Positions 1-6,111 of a stretch of 10,805 nucleotides of DNA are shown one piece after another. A program made the position numbers and the translations under genes. The stretch is from an uncultured Collinsella sp. (GTDB lineage Bacteria; Actinomycetota; Coriobacteriia; Coriobacteriales; Coriobacteriaceae): positions 1-10,805 of the forward strand of contig USHZ01000056.1 in assembly GCA_900554595.1 (NCBI GenBank), written 5' to 3'. Position 1 is the first letter of the stretch. Each line of letters opens with the position of its first letter. The notes under the pieces were generated by a model. It had not been told where the DNA came from and did not search any database. It saw only the letters and a list, made by a program, of their open reading frames with translations.

Positions 1-301
1 TCAAGAACTTCTCTTCGGGTATGGTTGCGCGCATTGCTTTTGCAATCGCCACCATTACCGAGCCCGATATCCTGATCGTCGATGAGATGCTTTCCGTCGG
101 CGACGTGTTCTTCCAGCAAAAGTGCGAGGCCCGTATTCAGCACTTTATCCAGAGCGGTGACGTGACGGTTTTGTTCGTGTCGCATCCCATGGAGCAGGTT
201 GAGCGCATCTGCCAGCGTGCGTTTGGATTGAGAAGGGCGACCTTCGTATGGACGGCCCGGTCGATGAGGTATGCAAGGCATACCGCGAACAGTTCAAGTA
301 G
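1..301 (+). pseudogene. ABC polysaccharide-exporter ATP-binding subunit, 3' end, frameshifted
   Basis: This is the C-terminal part of the ATPase that powers export of an undecaprenyl-linked surface polysaccharide or teichoic acid (Wzt/TagH/RfbE class). The window opens inside the gene. Visible motifs are the ABC signature FSSGMVARIAF (codons from base 9), Walker B plus D-loop ILIVDEMLSVGD, and the H-loop SHPMEQV. Exporters of this class usually read SHSMEQV there, so the proline is odd. After QRA (codon ending at 221) the frame breaks. Reading on from base 224 in the next frame gives WIEKGDLRMDGPVDEVCKAY and a TAG at 299-301, which is the expected family C-terminus. Restoring one G near 221-222 repairs the gene. 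Without the repair the original frame runs into the tRNA and stops at 377. It is either a real one-base deletion or a sequencing error. The partner permease must lie upstream, outside the window. Confidence 0.85.
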
Positions 302-354
302 GTTATACTTATTTGCGCTTGGCGGGCTCGCGCTTGCTTGGCGTGCGGTTATTT

Positions 355-428
355 GCTCCATTAGCTCAGTTGGATAGAGCAGGGGACTTCTAATCCCAAG
401 GTCGACGGTTCGAATCCGCCATGGAGCA
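355..428 (+). tRNA. tRNA-Arg, anticodon UCU
   Basis: A full cloverleaf can be drawn. The acceptor stem is 355-361 with 421-427, perfectly paired, with discriminator A at 428. The D stem is GCTC/GAGC. The anticodon loop is CTTCTAA at 387-393 with TCT at 389-391, decoding AGA. The T loop TTCGAAT is at 409-415. There are two stem mismatches: G·A at the base of the anticodon stem (382/398) and A·C inside the T stem (405/419). CCA is not fully encoded, since only CC follows. A TATACT at 304-309 could be part of its promoter, but no convincing -35 box is visible. A strong terminator follows 13 bases downstream. The gene sits at the left edge of the accessory debris zone. Confidence 0.95.
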
Positions 429-441
429 CCTTTTGTTTAAT

Positions 442-467
442 AAGCTCAGCTTTTGCTGGGCTTTTTT
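442..467 (+). terminator. Rho-independent terminator after tRNA-Arg
   Basis: An 8-9 bp stem (442/443-450 with 455-462/463, one G·T pair) closes a TTTT loop and is followed directly by a run of six Ts (462-467). It would end the tRNA transcript and any read-through from the ABC ATPase gene. Confidence 0.85.
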
Positions 468-668
468 GTTCACAAATGCGAAGTTGAGCTACTCTGTTTC
501 TGCGGGCTCCACGATTTATGAGTTATGTAGCAATCCCAGATTCTAAGACAGGGGTCGTTTGCGTTTGGCGGTTAGCCATCGACATCCTTACACTAACGCT
601 GACTCGAAAGGCCTTATCTCCTGCCCATTTTTCTCTGCACAATTGAAGTCTGAAGTGGTTGGCTATAC
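468..668. other. Non-coding spacer between the terminator and the ATPase remnant
   Basis: No reading frame with a recognisable protein, no RNA fold and no mobile-element end could be seen here. A TGA at 651-653 sits in the frame of the ATPase remnant just before its Walker B strand, so the 5' part of that gene has been replaced or lost in this stretch. The right-hand edge of this spacer is therefore probably a deletion or recombination junction. Confidence 0.5.
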
Positions 669-1088
669 GGCGTTGTTATGATCGATGAGATCGACCTTCA
701 TTTGCATCCCCGCTGGCAGGCGCGGATTCTCGAGGACCTGGTTCGCATATTTCCAAACGTACAGTTTATAGTTACAACGCATTCACCTGTTGTGGTGGCG
801 TCGGTACCTCGCGGTAACATCCGCATTCTTGGAGAGGACGCTGCAACGGTGCCTGCTATGGAGACGCGTGGACGCGATGCCGGGGATATTCTCAACACCG
901 TTCTGGGAGCATTCTCTCGACCTGAAGAGGCGGCTCGATTGTTCGATTTGTTCAATTGCGCCGTTGATGAAGAGCGCTTTGGCGACGCCAGGCTTGCGCT
1001 CCAAAAGCTTGAGGAGTTTGTGGGCATGGATGATCCCGATGTTGTTGCCGCTAAGACGACCCTTGAGCTTGAGGAGCTGCTGTCGTGA
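669..1088 (+). pseudogene. Septu-type AAA/ABC-like ATPase (PtuA-like), 5'-truncated remnant
   Basis: This is only the C-terminal third of an SMC/ABC-like ATPase of the kind that pairs with an HNH nuclease in Septu anti-phage systems. It begins just before Walker B (VVMIDEIDLHLHP, from 672). It then has the D-loop and switch region RWQARILEDLVRIFPNVQF and the H-loop strand VTTHSPVVVAS. A helical tail ends DPDVVAAKTTLELEELLS. The Walker A loop, signature motif and most of the nucleotide-binding domain are missing, because a stop codon lies in frame at 651-653. About 139 residues remain, against several hundred for family members, so it cannot be an active ATPase. It overlaps the HNH gene by four bases (GTGA), the tight coupling expected of ptuA-ptuB. 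A different ATPase-HNH pair, as in retron Ec78-like systems, is the main alternative. Confidence 0.75.
1071..1076 (+). promoter_or_regulatory. Ribosome binding site of the HNH gene
   Basis: GAGGAG lies 8 bases before a GTG at 1085-1087. This supports the GTG as start although it sits inside the end of the ATPase gene. Confidence 0.6.
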
Positions 1089-1351
1089 TTCCGATCGTTA
1101 AGGGAAAAGAGCCTGCGGCGCTTACCAAGGCCAAGAGGGCCATACGCAACACCCCCGATACGACGTTTAATTACACAGCGTTGCGCGGAGAGAGCAAGCG
1201 AGAAGTTCTGGAGGCCTTGCTTGCAGAGCAGGGCCATCTCTGCGCTTATTGCACGTGCAGGATCGGCGTTGGTGATCGTCTGGCTACGATTGAGCATTTA
1301 TTTCCACATTTTTGTTTCGTTGGGTTAGTTTTGCCCGAATGTATCCCCTAA
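1085..1351 (+). pseudogene. HNH endonuclease (PtuB-like, TIGR02646-type), 3'-truncated
   Basis: This is the N-terminal portion of the HNH nuclease that acts with the ATPase just upstream, presumably cutting nucleic acid in an anti-phage response. It starts with GTG inside the ATPase stop (GTGA overlap). Visible parts are the N-terminal strand IPIVKGKEPAALTKAKRA, a helix with EVLEALLAEQGHLCAYC, and the start of the HNH core CAYCTCRIG...ATIEHLFP, which gives the first metal-site cysteines and the catalytic-region histidine. Resemblance stops at about base 1303. The next 14 codons (HFCFVGLVLPECIP, stop at 1349-1351) look like random read-through into AT-rich DNA. The frame is 88 residues, against roughly 200 or more for full-length PtuB-like proteins, so the second half of the HNH fold is missing and activity is unlikely. 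Family assignment is from motif recognition. Confidence 0.75.
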
Positions 1352-1378
1352 TTCGATGTATTAGCTTTACATTATCGA

Positions 1379-1407
1379 TTGTATAGCCGCTTATAAAGCT
1401 ATATATA
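1379..1407 (+). promoter_or_regulatory. Candidate promoter of the orphan ATPase gene
   Basis: TTGTAT at 1379-1384 and TATATA at 1402-1407 are separated by 17 bases, the usual spacing for a housekeeping sigma factor. The surrounding DNA is so AT-rich that other boxes can be drawn (for example TTTACA 1366-1371 with TTATAA 1391-1396), so the exact position is unsure. Confidence 0.4.
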
Positions 1408-1435
1408 CATATATACTAATTTATAAATCTATATA
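1391..1435 (+). repeat. 15-bp near-perfect direct repeat, operator-like
   Basis: TTATAAAGCTATATA at 1391-1405 recurs as TTATAAATCTATATA at 1421-1435, with 14 of 15 bases identical. The copies start exactly 30 bases apart, close to three helical turns, so both would present the same DNA face. The first copy overlaps the candidate -10 region of the ATPase gene and the second lies in its early leader. The outer ends also form an inverted pair, GCTTATA (1389-1395) and TATAAGC (1432-1438). The layout fits a repressor site, possibly for autoregulation. The repressor is not known, and part of the match may simply reflect low complexity. Confidence 0.5.
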
Positions 1436-1448
1436 AGCGAAGTCTGCC

Positions 1449-1453
1449 TGAGG
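1449..1453 (+). promoter_or_regulatory. Ribosome binding site deciding the ATPase start
   Basis: TGAGG lies 9 bases before ATG 1463 but only 3 before ATG 1457 and 0 before TTG 1454, all in the same frame. The spacing favours ATG 1463, just before the conserved-looking DKARFYNPFRP. Confidence 0.5.
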
Positions 1454-1462
1454 TTGATGGTT

Positions 1463-2566
1463 ATGGACAAAGCCAGGTTCTACAATCCATTTCGTCCGAC
1501 CGCCGGTGCGGAGCCTCCTCGAATCATCGGTCGTGATGATATCTCTCTCGAGTTCGTGGAGGGTCTCATGTCCGGCGTTGGCGCCCCCGCACGTCTTATG
1601 CGAATCACAGGGCCGCGCGGGTCGGGGAAAACGGTTCTTCTTTGCGATCTGCGCGACCGAGCGATTGAACTGGGTTGGAAGGCCGTTGTTGTTTCGGCTG
1701 GTCCGCGTTTGTCGCACGATCTTATGGAGCAGATTCAAGACCAACTGACTTTTTCCTCCGCTTCGCTTGGCGTTAACGTTGGTATTGCTTCTGCCAAGTT
1801 GGACATTTCTTCAAGCGAAATGAGCCTTCGAGCAAAACTAAAGCAGATTGCACAGGGCTCAAAGGGCTTGTTCATCGCTGTTGATGAAGTCCAAGATGCC
1901 CCAGTTGAGGAAATGCGTATTATTGCCTCAACAGTTCAATTACTCATTGGGGAGAAAGCCAACATCGCTCTTGCCTTTGCCGGATTGCCATCGGGCGTTA
2001 TGGATCTCATTAACGGCAAGGCACTTACTTTTCTTCGTCGCGCGGTTCCTGAAGACCTTGCTCCTATCAATCAAATCGAGATTGCACTTTCTTTGAGTGA
2101 TAGCTTTAACGCGACCGGTCTTTCTCTCGACGGGGATTTGCTATCAAAAGCGGCGAGAGCAACAAAAGGTTATGCGTATTTAGTTCAACTTGTTGGGTAT
2201 TCAATCTGGCAGCGCGCCAACCTTCATCGGGAAAAATCAACTCTCGTTAGTGAGCGCGATGTTGATGAAGGTATCCTGCTTGCCGAAGCTCGTTTCCACG
2301 ACGTGGTCCACGAGCCTGCGATTTCTGGTCTCTCGCGTAATGAAATCAACTACTTGTATGCCATGTGCGAGGACAGCAAACAGTCCAAGACCTCAGATGT
2401 AGCTAAGCGCCTTGGTAAAAAGACGAGCGAGTTGAGTTCTGTTAGAGCCAAGCTGCTTTCACGAGAAGTAATCCAGGCGCCTCAGAGGGGCTATGTTCAA
2501 TTTGCTGTGCCGGATTTGGATGAGTATCTCAAAGAAAATAGAGATGAGATTCTATCGAGGTATTAG
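1463..2566 (+). CDS. Archaeal-type/AAA_16-like ATP-binding protein with C-terminal winged-helix-like tail
   Basis: The product is an intact 367-residue soluble ATPase of a type common as single genes in actinobacteria; its biological role is unknown. N-terminal NPFRPTAGAEPPRIIGRDD (residues 7-25) is the family lead-in. Walker A is GPRGSGKT (about 49-56). Walker B is LFIAVDEVQD (about 135-144). A sensor-like strand is IALAFAGLPS, and LTFLRRAVPEDLAPI carries candidate arginine fingers. The helical lid includes YAYLVQLVGYSIWQ. The last approximately 75 residues (RNEINYLYAMCED...SDVAKRLGKK...REVIQ...GYVQFAVPDLDEYL) look like a winged helix-turn-helix, so DNA binding is plausible. No partner gene lies beside it. 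Codons are clearly more A/T-rich at third positions than those of the pel operon, suggesting separate acquisition. An antiphage or toxin-antitoxin-like role is possible but unsupported. Confidence 0.85.
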   Translation: MDKARFYNPFRPTAGAEPPRIIGRDDISLEFVEGLMSGVGAPARLMRITGPRGSGKTVLLCDLRDRAIELGWKAVVVSAGPRLSHDLMEQIQDQLTFSSASLGVNVGIASAKLDISSSEMSLRAKLKQIAQGSKGLFIAVDEVQDAPVEEMRIIASTVQLLIGEKANIALAFAGLPSGVMDLINGKALTFLRRAVPEDLAPINQIEIALSLSDSFNATGLSLDGDLLSKAARATKGYAYLVQLVGYSIWQRANLHREKSTLVSERDVDEGILLAEARFHDVVHEPAISGLSRNEINYLYAMCEDSKQSKTSDVAKRLGKKTSELSSVRAKLLSREVIQAPQRGYVQFAVPDLDEYLKENRDEILSRY

Positions 2567-2615
2567 AGATTCACATTAAATTCTCGAGATTAACCGTACA
2601 ACGATTGAGGGCGAT

Positions 2616-2634
2616 TCACGGTAAGGTGCCGTGA
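2616..2634. other. Small perfect hairpin downstream of the ATPase gene
   Basis: TCACGG (2616-2621) pairs with CCGTGA (2629-2634) around a 7-base loop, 50 bases after the ATPase stop codon. No T-run follows on either strand, so it is not a convincing intrinsic terminator. It could still stabilise the mRNA 3' end. Confidence 0.3.
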
Positions 2635-2678
2635 GCCGCCCTGTTCGATTTGCTTCTGTTTGCGATGGCCCGCTTTGC

Positions 2679-2846
2679 CTACGCCTCCGTGGGCAACGCG
2701 TCGATGGGGCCGCAGTAGATCGTCTTGGCGGCGATGTCGGGCTCGGCGGCAACCGGCTCCTTGTACTCCACGCCGCAACGCACCTCGATGCCCTCGAGCA
2801 TGTTGACGACCATCTTGGTGCGCCGCGGCACTGTCTGATCATTATT
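2679..2846 (-). pseudogene. glf: UDP-galactopyranose mutase (glf) internal fragment
   Basis: The minus strand encodes an approximately 56-residue stretch reading TKMVVNMLEGIEVRCGVEYK and then DIAAKTIYCGPIDAL. This is recognisable as the middle of UDP-galactopyranose mutase, the FAD enzyme that makes UDP-galactofuranose for surface polysaccharides. The EGIEVRCGV strand and the YCGPID motif (family: YTGPID) are diagnostic. Upstream (towards 2850) the frame hits a stop near 2860, and downstream it ends at TAG (complement of 2679-2681) right after PID-AL, where the family continues with an aromatic residue. Full-length Glf is about 370-390 residues, so this is a small internal relic without its FAD-binding N-terminus. 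It probably came from a neighbouring capsule or teichoic-acid locus, in line with the exporter ATPase at the left edge. Confidence 0.75.
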
Positions 2847-2849
2847 TAA

Positions 2850-3043
2850 GGCGAGTGGAACCGATTAATTGACTGACTGGCCAAAAGAGTAGCTCGGCAT
2901 AGTAACCACTTAGTCCCCCTGCCACCCCCTCATCCTCTGAAAAAGTTCTTAAGACAGCCTTAAAGGCGCTTCGGCTCGCGTTGACAGCGTACAATACGCA
3001 TGTTTGACTATGACAAAAGTGGAATTTAAGGGAGGGGCGCGCC
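2850..3043 (+). promoter_or_regulatory. Leader and probable promoter region of the pel operon
   Basis: This is the only gap ahead of five tightly packed genes, so the operon promoter should lie here or read through from outside. A consensus -35 TTGACA is at 2981-2986. The base 17 positions on begins TTGACT (3004-3009), not a good -10; TATGAC at 3009-3014 would need a 22-base gap. A TACAAT at 2990-2995 is a reasonable -10 but has no matching -35. The exact start is therefore unresolved. CTTAAG and CCTTAAAGG at 2948-2967 make a weak inverted pair. No riboswitch fold was recognised. Confidence 0.35.
3030..3037 (+). promoter_or_regulatory. Strong ribosome binding site of pelD
   Basis: GGGAGGGG ends 6 bases before ATG 3044 and fixes that codon as the start, which begins the first Rossmann-like strand MEVLVVGN. 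Confidence 0.7.
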
Positions 3044-5209
3044 ATGGAGGTGCTGGTTGTTGGCAATACCGCGTATGTTGACGACGACTTTTGTGCCAAG
3101 GCGTTTCCTGGCGATCATGTTCAGGTTGTAGCTGTAGATGATGCGCAGCGCGAGTCATCGCCCCACGGCTCGTGGAAAGAGCTGCTGCGCCACCTGGACC
3201 AGGCTTATGAGTTCGACCGTGTGGTCTACCTCTCCACTTATCTCACCCCGCATACCGAGACCTTTGGCGACATTGAGCTGCTGCGCTCGGTCTTTCGTGC
3301 CTGCATGGGCCGCCGTGTGCAGCTGCTGTTTGTGGCGGGGCCTGCGGGCGCGGAGGTTGCTGGCGGCGCGGCGAGCAATGCCGATTCGCTTGATGCCACA
3401 GATGCTGCCGCCCAAACGGGTAAGGGCATTATCGCCCGCGCGGCCAACGACCTGTGCCACTACTATGCCTCTCAAGTCAACATCCAAGCCAAGATTCTGT
3501 GCACGCCCTATCTGTATACCGCTTCCGCGGCGCTCGACGACCCCTTCTTGGTACCGCTGTTTGAGGCGTGCTCGACCGGGTCGGTCGCGCTCCAAGGTGC
3601 CGCAGAAGCGCCGTTACCCCTGCTGTGCGCGGAGGAGCTAGCGGTGCTGGTGCATCGCGTCTTTGATAGTTGGGATGCGACCTTTGAGACGCTCGACGTT
3701 GCAGATGCTTTCTATCACACAACGGGCGACTTGGGCGGCGCGCTCCTGGGCCTGTTCCCCGGGCTGTCCGTTGCCTATGGCGAGTCGACCGGCTATGCGT
3801 TGCCCGCAGGCGATGTCGCTCGCAAACGCTATGGCTGGTTTCAGCGTTATGATCTGCTGCGCGACCTTTCGACCATCCACGCCCGCTGGGCAAACACACG
3901 TACCAAAAAGGCCAATCCCCTTCGTGCGGCGATCGATCGCATCCAGCTGCGCGCGTTGCCCATTAAATGCCTGGAGACGGGCTTCGCTTGGGTGCTGTTC
4001 GAGGCGCTGGAGCATCTGTTCTCCCAATCTGCCCAGCTCAACGTGCTCGACTATCGACTGCTCTATGTGGTCCTGATTGGCACGCTCTACGGTCTCGACT
4101 TTGGCCTGGTCGCCGCGCTGTTGGCGTCGATTGGTCTGGCGGTGAGTTATTTTGCCCTGTACGGATACACTTTCCAGGGCTTGTTCTATGAGCCTTCCAA
4201 CTGGCTGCCGTTTATCGCGTACTTTGTGGTGGGCGCCGTGTGCGGCTATGTGCAGCTGCGCAACAGCGAGGTCATTAAGGTCGAGCGTGACCAAAACGAG
4301 CTCGTGCGTAATCGCAATATGTTTCTCACACAGCTCTACCACGATGCTATCGAGGACAAGCGCACATACAAGCGCCAGATTGTTGGGCGCCACGATAGCT
4401 TTGGCAAGATCTTTGCCGTGACGCAAGAGCTTGACGTGCTCAATCCGCGCGACATCTACCGCAAGTGCTGCGAGCTCATGGGCGAGATTCTCGAAAACGA
4501 TTCGGTGACGATCTACCACGTTTCGGGCGGGGCGTTTGCCCGTCTGGTGGCGGCGAGTCCCGTGATTGCCGAAGATGCCCCGCGCTCGCTCTCGCTTAAT
4601 CAGCTTGCGCCCCTTTTGGGCGGCGAGGGTCGTTCGAGCCTGTGGGTGAATCGCAAGCTGACGCCGGGGCTTCCCATGTTTGGATACACGATCGAGCGCG
4701 ACGGGGCACCCGCCGTGTTGATCTTTGTGCGACGCGCGGCCGAGAACCAAATGACGCTCTATTACCAAAACCTGTTCCGCATCTTGTGCGGCCTGGTCGA
4801 AAGCGCGCTGGGCCGTGCCTTCGATTATGAGGCGGTGGCGCAGGATAAACGCTGCGTTGACGGAACTTGCGTGCTCAAGCAGGCGGCCTTTGGCCAAGAG
4901 CTCGCGGCCGAGCAGGCGCTGGCAGATGGCAAGATTGGAAGCTTTTTGCTCCTGCGCGTGGTGCCGGGCATGGAGCCTGTCGGCGAGCTGGTGGGCGCAA
5001 TTGGGTCGGCAATCCGCGAGAGCGATGCGGCGGGCCTGGTCGATGGTGACGTGCTTTACCTGCTCATGCGCCAGGCAAAGGCGTGCGACCTGCCCATTAT
5101 CCGTAAGCGCCTGAGAGCGAAGCAGATTGCGGTGGAGCTCGTCGACGGCGAGGACATCGTGGCGCTGCTGCAGCATATTGCCGGTGACGGTGAGGGGGAT
5201 GTCGTTTGA
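3044..5209 (+). CDS. pelD: PelD-like c-di-GMP receptor with N-terminal SDR-like extension
   Basis: The product is a 721-residue membrane regulator of Pel polysaccharide synthesis. In Pseudomonas, PelD binds c-di-GMP through a degenerate GGDEF domain and activates the PelDEFG complex. Order here: residues 1-300 are Rossmann-like, resembling an extended SDR (strands MEVLVVGN, FDRVVYLST, QLLFVAG, IQAKILCTPYLY). Hydrophobic membrane segments follow at about 310-327, 337-352, 353-373 and 387-407. A charged, probably coiled linker spans 408-450, a GAF-like domain about 453-600, and a degenerate GGDEF domain about 603-715. The active GG(D/E)EF motif is absent, but an RESD (R658-D661) occupies the inhibitory-site RxxD position with arginines R687, R689 and R691 downstream. 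The SDR-like part lacks an intact GxxGxxG (it reads GNTAYVD from G7) and has G128/R132 where Tyr-x-x-x-Lys is expected, so catalysis is doubtful. Assignment rests on domain order plus the following pelE-F-G genes. Confidence 0.88.
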   Translation: MEVLVVGNTAYVDDDFCAKAFPGDHVQVVAVDDAQRESSPHGSWKELLRHLDQAYEFDRVVYLSTYLTPHTETFGDIELLRSVFRACMGRRVQLLFVAGPAGAEVAGGAASNADSLDATDAAAQTGKGIIARAANDLCHYYASQVNIQAKILCTPYLYTASAALDDPFLVPLFEACSTGSVALQGAAEAPLPLLCAEELAVLVHRVFDSWDATFETLDVADAFYHTTGDLGGALLGLFPGLSVAYGESTGYALPAGDVARKRYGWFQRYDLLRDLSTIHARWANTRTKKANPLRAAIDRIQLRALPIKCLETGFAWVLFEALEHLFSQSAQLNVLDYRLLYVVLIGTLYGLDFGLVAALLASIGLAVSYFALYGYTFQGLFYEPSNWLPFIAYFVVGAVCGYVQLRNSEVIKVERDQNELVRNRNMFLTQLYHDAIEDKRTYKRQIVGRHDSFGKIFAVTQELDVLNPRDIYRKCCELMGEILENDSVTIYHVSGGAFARLVAASPVIAEDAPRSLSLNQLAPLLGGEGRSSLWVNRKLTPGLPMFGYTIERDGAPAVLIFVRRAAENQMTLYYQNLFRILCGLVESALGRAFDYEAVAQDKRCVDGTCVLKQAAFGQELAAEQALADGKIGSFLLLRVVPGMEPVGELVGAIGSAIRESDAAGLVDGDVLYLLMRQAKACDLPIIRKRLRAKQIAVELVDGEDIVALLQHIAGDGEGDVV

Positions 5210-6111
5210 TCTCGCTTGTCGTCGCTGCCGTCTTGCTGCTGATTCATGCACTGGTTTGTCTGGTGTTGTGGACGCTTATGAAGTTGGGCCTGCTGCCGGT
5301 GCGCGGGCATATGCTGGCCGTGATGGTACTCGTGCCGTTGTGGGGCCCGCTGTTGGTGTTGCTGCTTATCGCGCGCAGCGCCGTGTTTGGCGCGGACCTT
5401 AAGGACGCCACGTTGGAGTCGCTGCGTATTAACGACGAGCTGCGTCGCAGCATCTTGGTGCACGACCGTGAAGCCGATGCAGGCGTGATCCCGCTCGAGG
5501 AGGCGCTCATCGTTAACGACCCGGCAGACCGGCGCCGCTTAATGCTTTCCATGCTTACCGAGGAACCCGATGCGTATCTGGCGCAGCTTCAGGCGGCTAA
5601 GCTGAACGACGACGTAGAGGTGGCGCACTATGCCGCGACGGCGGTGGCGCAGATCTCCAAGGAGTCCGACCTTAAACTACAGCAGCTGGAGCGTGCATTT
5701 AAGACCGACCCCAGTTCGCATAACCTGGATGCGTATTGCGACTTTTTGGGCGCCTATCTGGACTCGGGTTTGGCAGAGGGCCGTGTGGCACAGATTCAGC
5801 GTCAGCAGTATGCACGCTTGCTCGCGCGTCGTTGCGAACGCGAGGACGGGCCGGCGCTGCGCATCCGCTATGCCACGGCGCTGGCCGATGCCGGCGTGAT
5901 CGATAAGGCAGAGGACGTCGCGAACCAGTTGGTGATCGATGCGCCAGACGAGCAGGACGTGTGGATGCTTTGCCTGCGCTTGGCTGTGATTCGTCGCGAT
6001 GGGCAAGCGGTACAGCGTGTGATCGACGCGATCGACAAGCAACATGTGTACTTAAGTGCCGCCAACCGCGAGGAGCTGGCTTTTTGGCGCAACGGAGAGG
6101 AGGCCCGATGA
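5206..6111 (+). CDS. pelE: PelE-like membrane-anchored TPR protein
   Basis: The product is a 301-residue scaffold of the Pel synthase complex; in Pseudomonas, PelE links PelD and PelF at the membrane. Two N-terminal membrane helices are visible at residues 2-24 and about 34-58. A long alpha-helical region follows (about 70-300) with TPR-like helix pairs, for example AHYAATAVAQ, LQQLERAFKTDPSSHNLDAY and RIRYATALADAGVIDKAEDV. The start is TTG at 5206, overlapping the pelD stop (TTGA). GAGGGGG about 8 bases upstream supports it, and no better ATG occurs in this frame near the junction. Sequence identity to PelE is hard to judge by eye because this family is weakly conserved. The two-helix-plus-TPR architecture and the position between pelD and pelF are what identify it. 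Confidence 0.85.
   Translation: MISLVVAAVLLLIHALVCLVLWTLMKLGLLPVRGHMLAVMVLVPLWGPLLVLLLIARSAVFGADLKDATLESLRINDELRRSILVHDREADAGVIPLEEALIVNDPADRRRLMLSMLTEEPDAYLAQLQAAKLNDDVEVAHYAATAVAQISKESDLKLQQLERAFKTDPSSHNLDAYCDFLGAYLDSGLAEGRVAQIQRQQYARLLARRCEREDGPALRIRYATALADAGVIDKAEDVANQLVIDAPDEQDVWMLCLRLAVIRRDGQAVQRVIDAIDKQHVYLSAANREELAFWRNGEEAR

Noticed and set aside
698..1297. A minus-strand frame across the ATPase/HNH remnants
   Set aside because: It is serine- and arginine-rich low-complexity translation, antisense to recognisable ATPase and HNH motifs.
1352..1389. ATGTA/TACAT and the repeated TCGAT(T)GTAT words upstream of the ATPase gene, considered as a second operator set
   Set aside because: The words are 5-8 bases long in very AT-rich DNA and their spacing is irregular, so they are not distinguishable from chance.
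2590..2778. Short minus-strand frame ending in RHLTVNRPQSLYG next to the glf fragment
   Set aside because: It has no recognisable family, its start lies inside the glf fragment in another frame, and it is too short to support as a gene.
417..3049. The 10-base match CGCCATGGAG at the tRNA-Arg 3' end (417-426) and the pelD start (3040-3049), considered as attL/attR of an island
   Set aside because: The match is too short, does not extend into the T loop or the tRNA end, and no integrase is present. Chance, helped by the start codon context, is enough to explain it.
3638..5251. A 500-plus-codon minus-strand frame opposite pelD
   Set aside because: It is also a shadow of codon bias: it has no recognisable motif and pelD is clearly coding on the plus strand.
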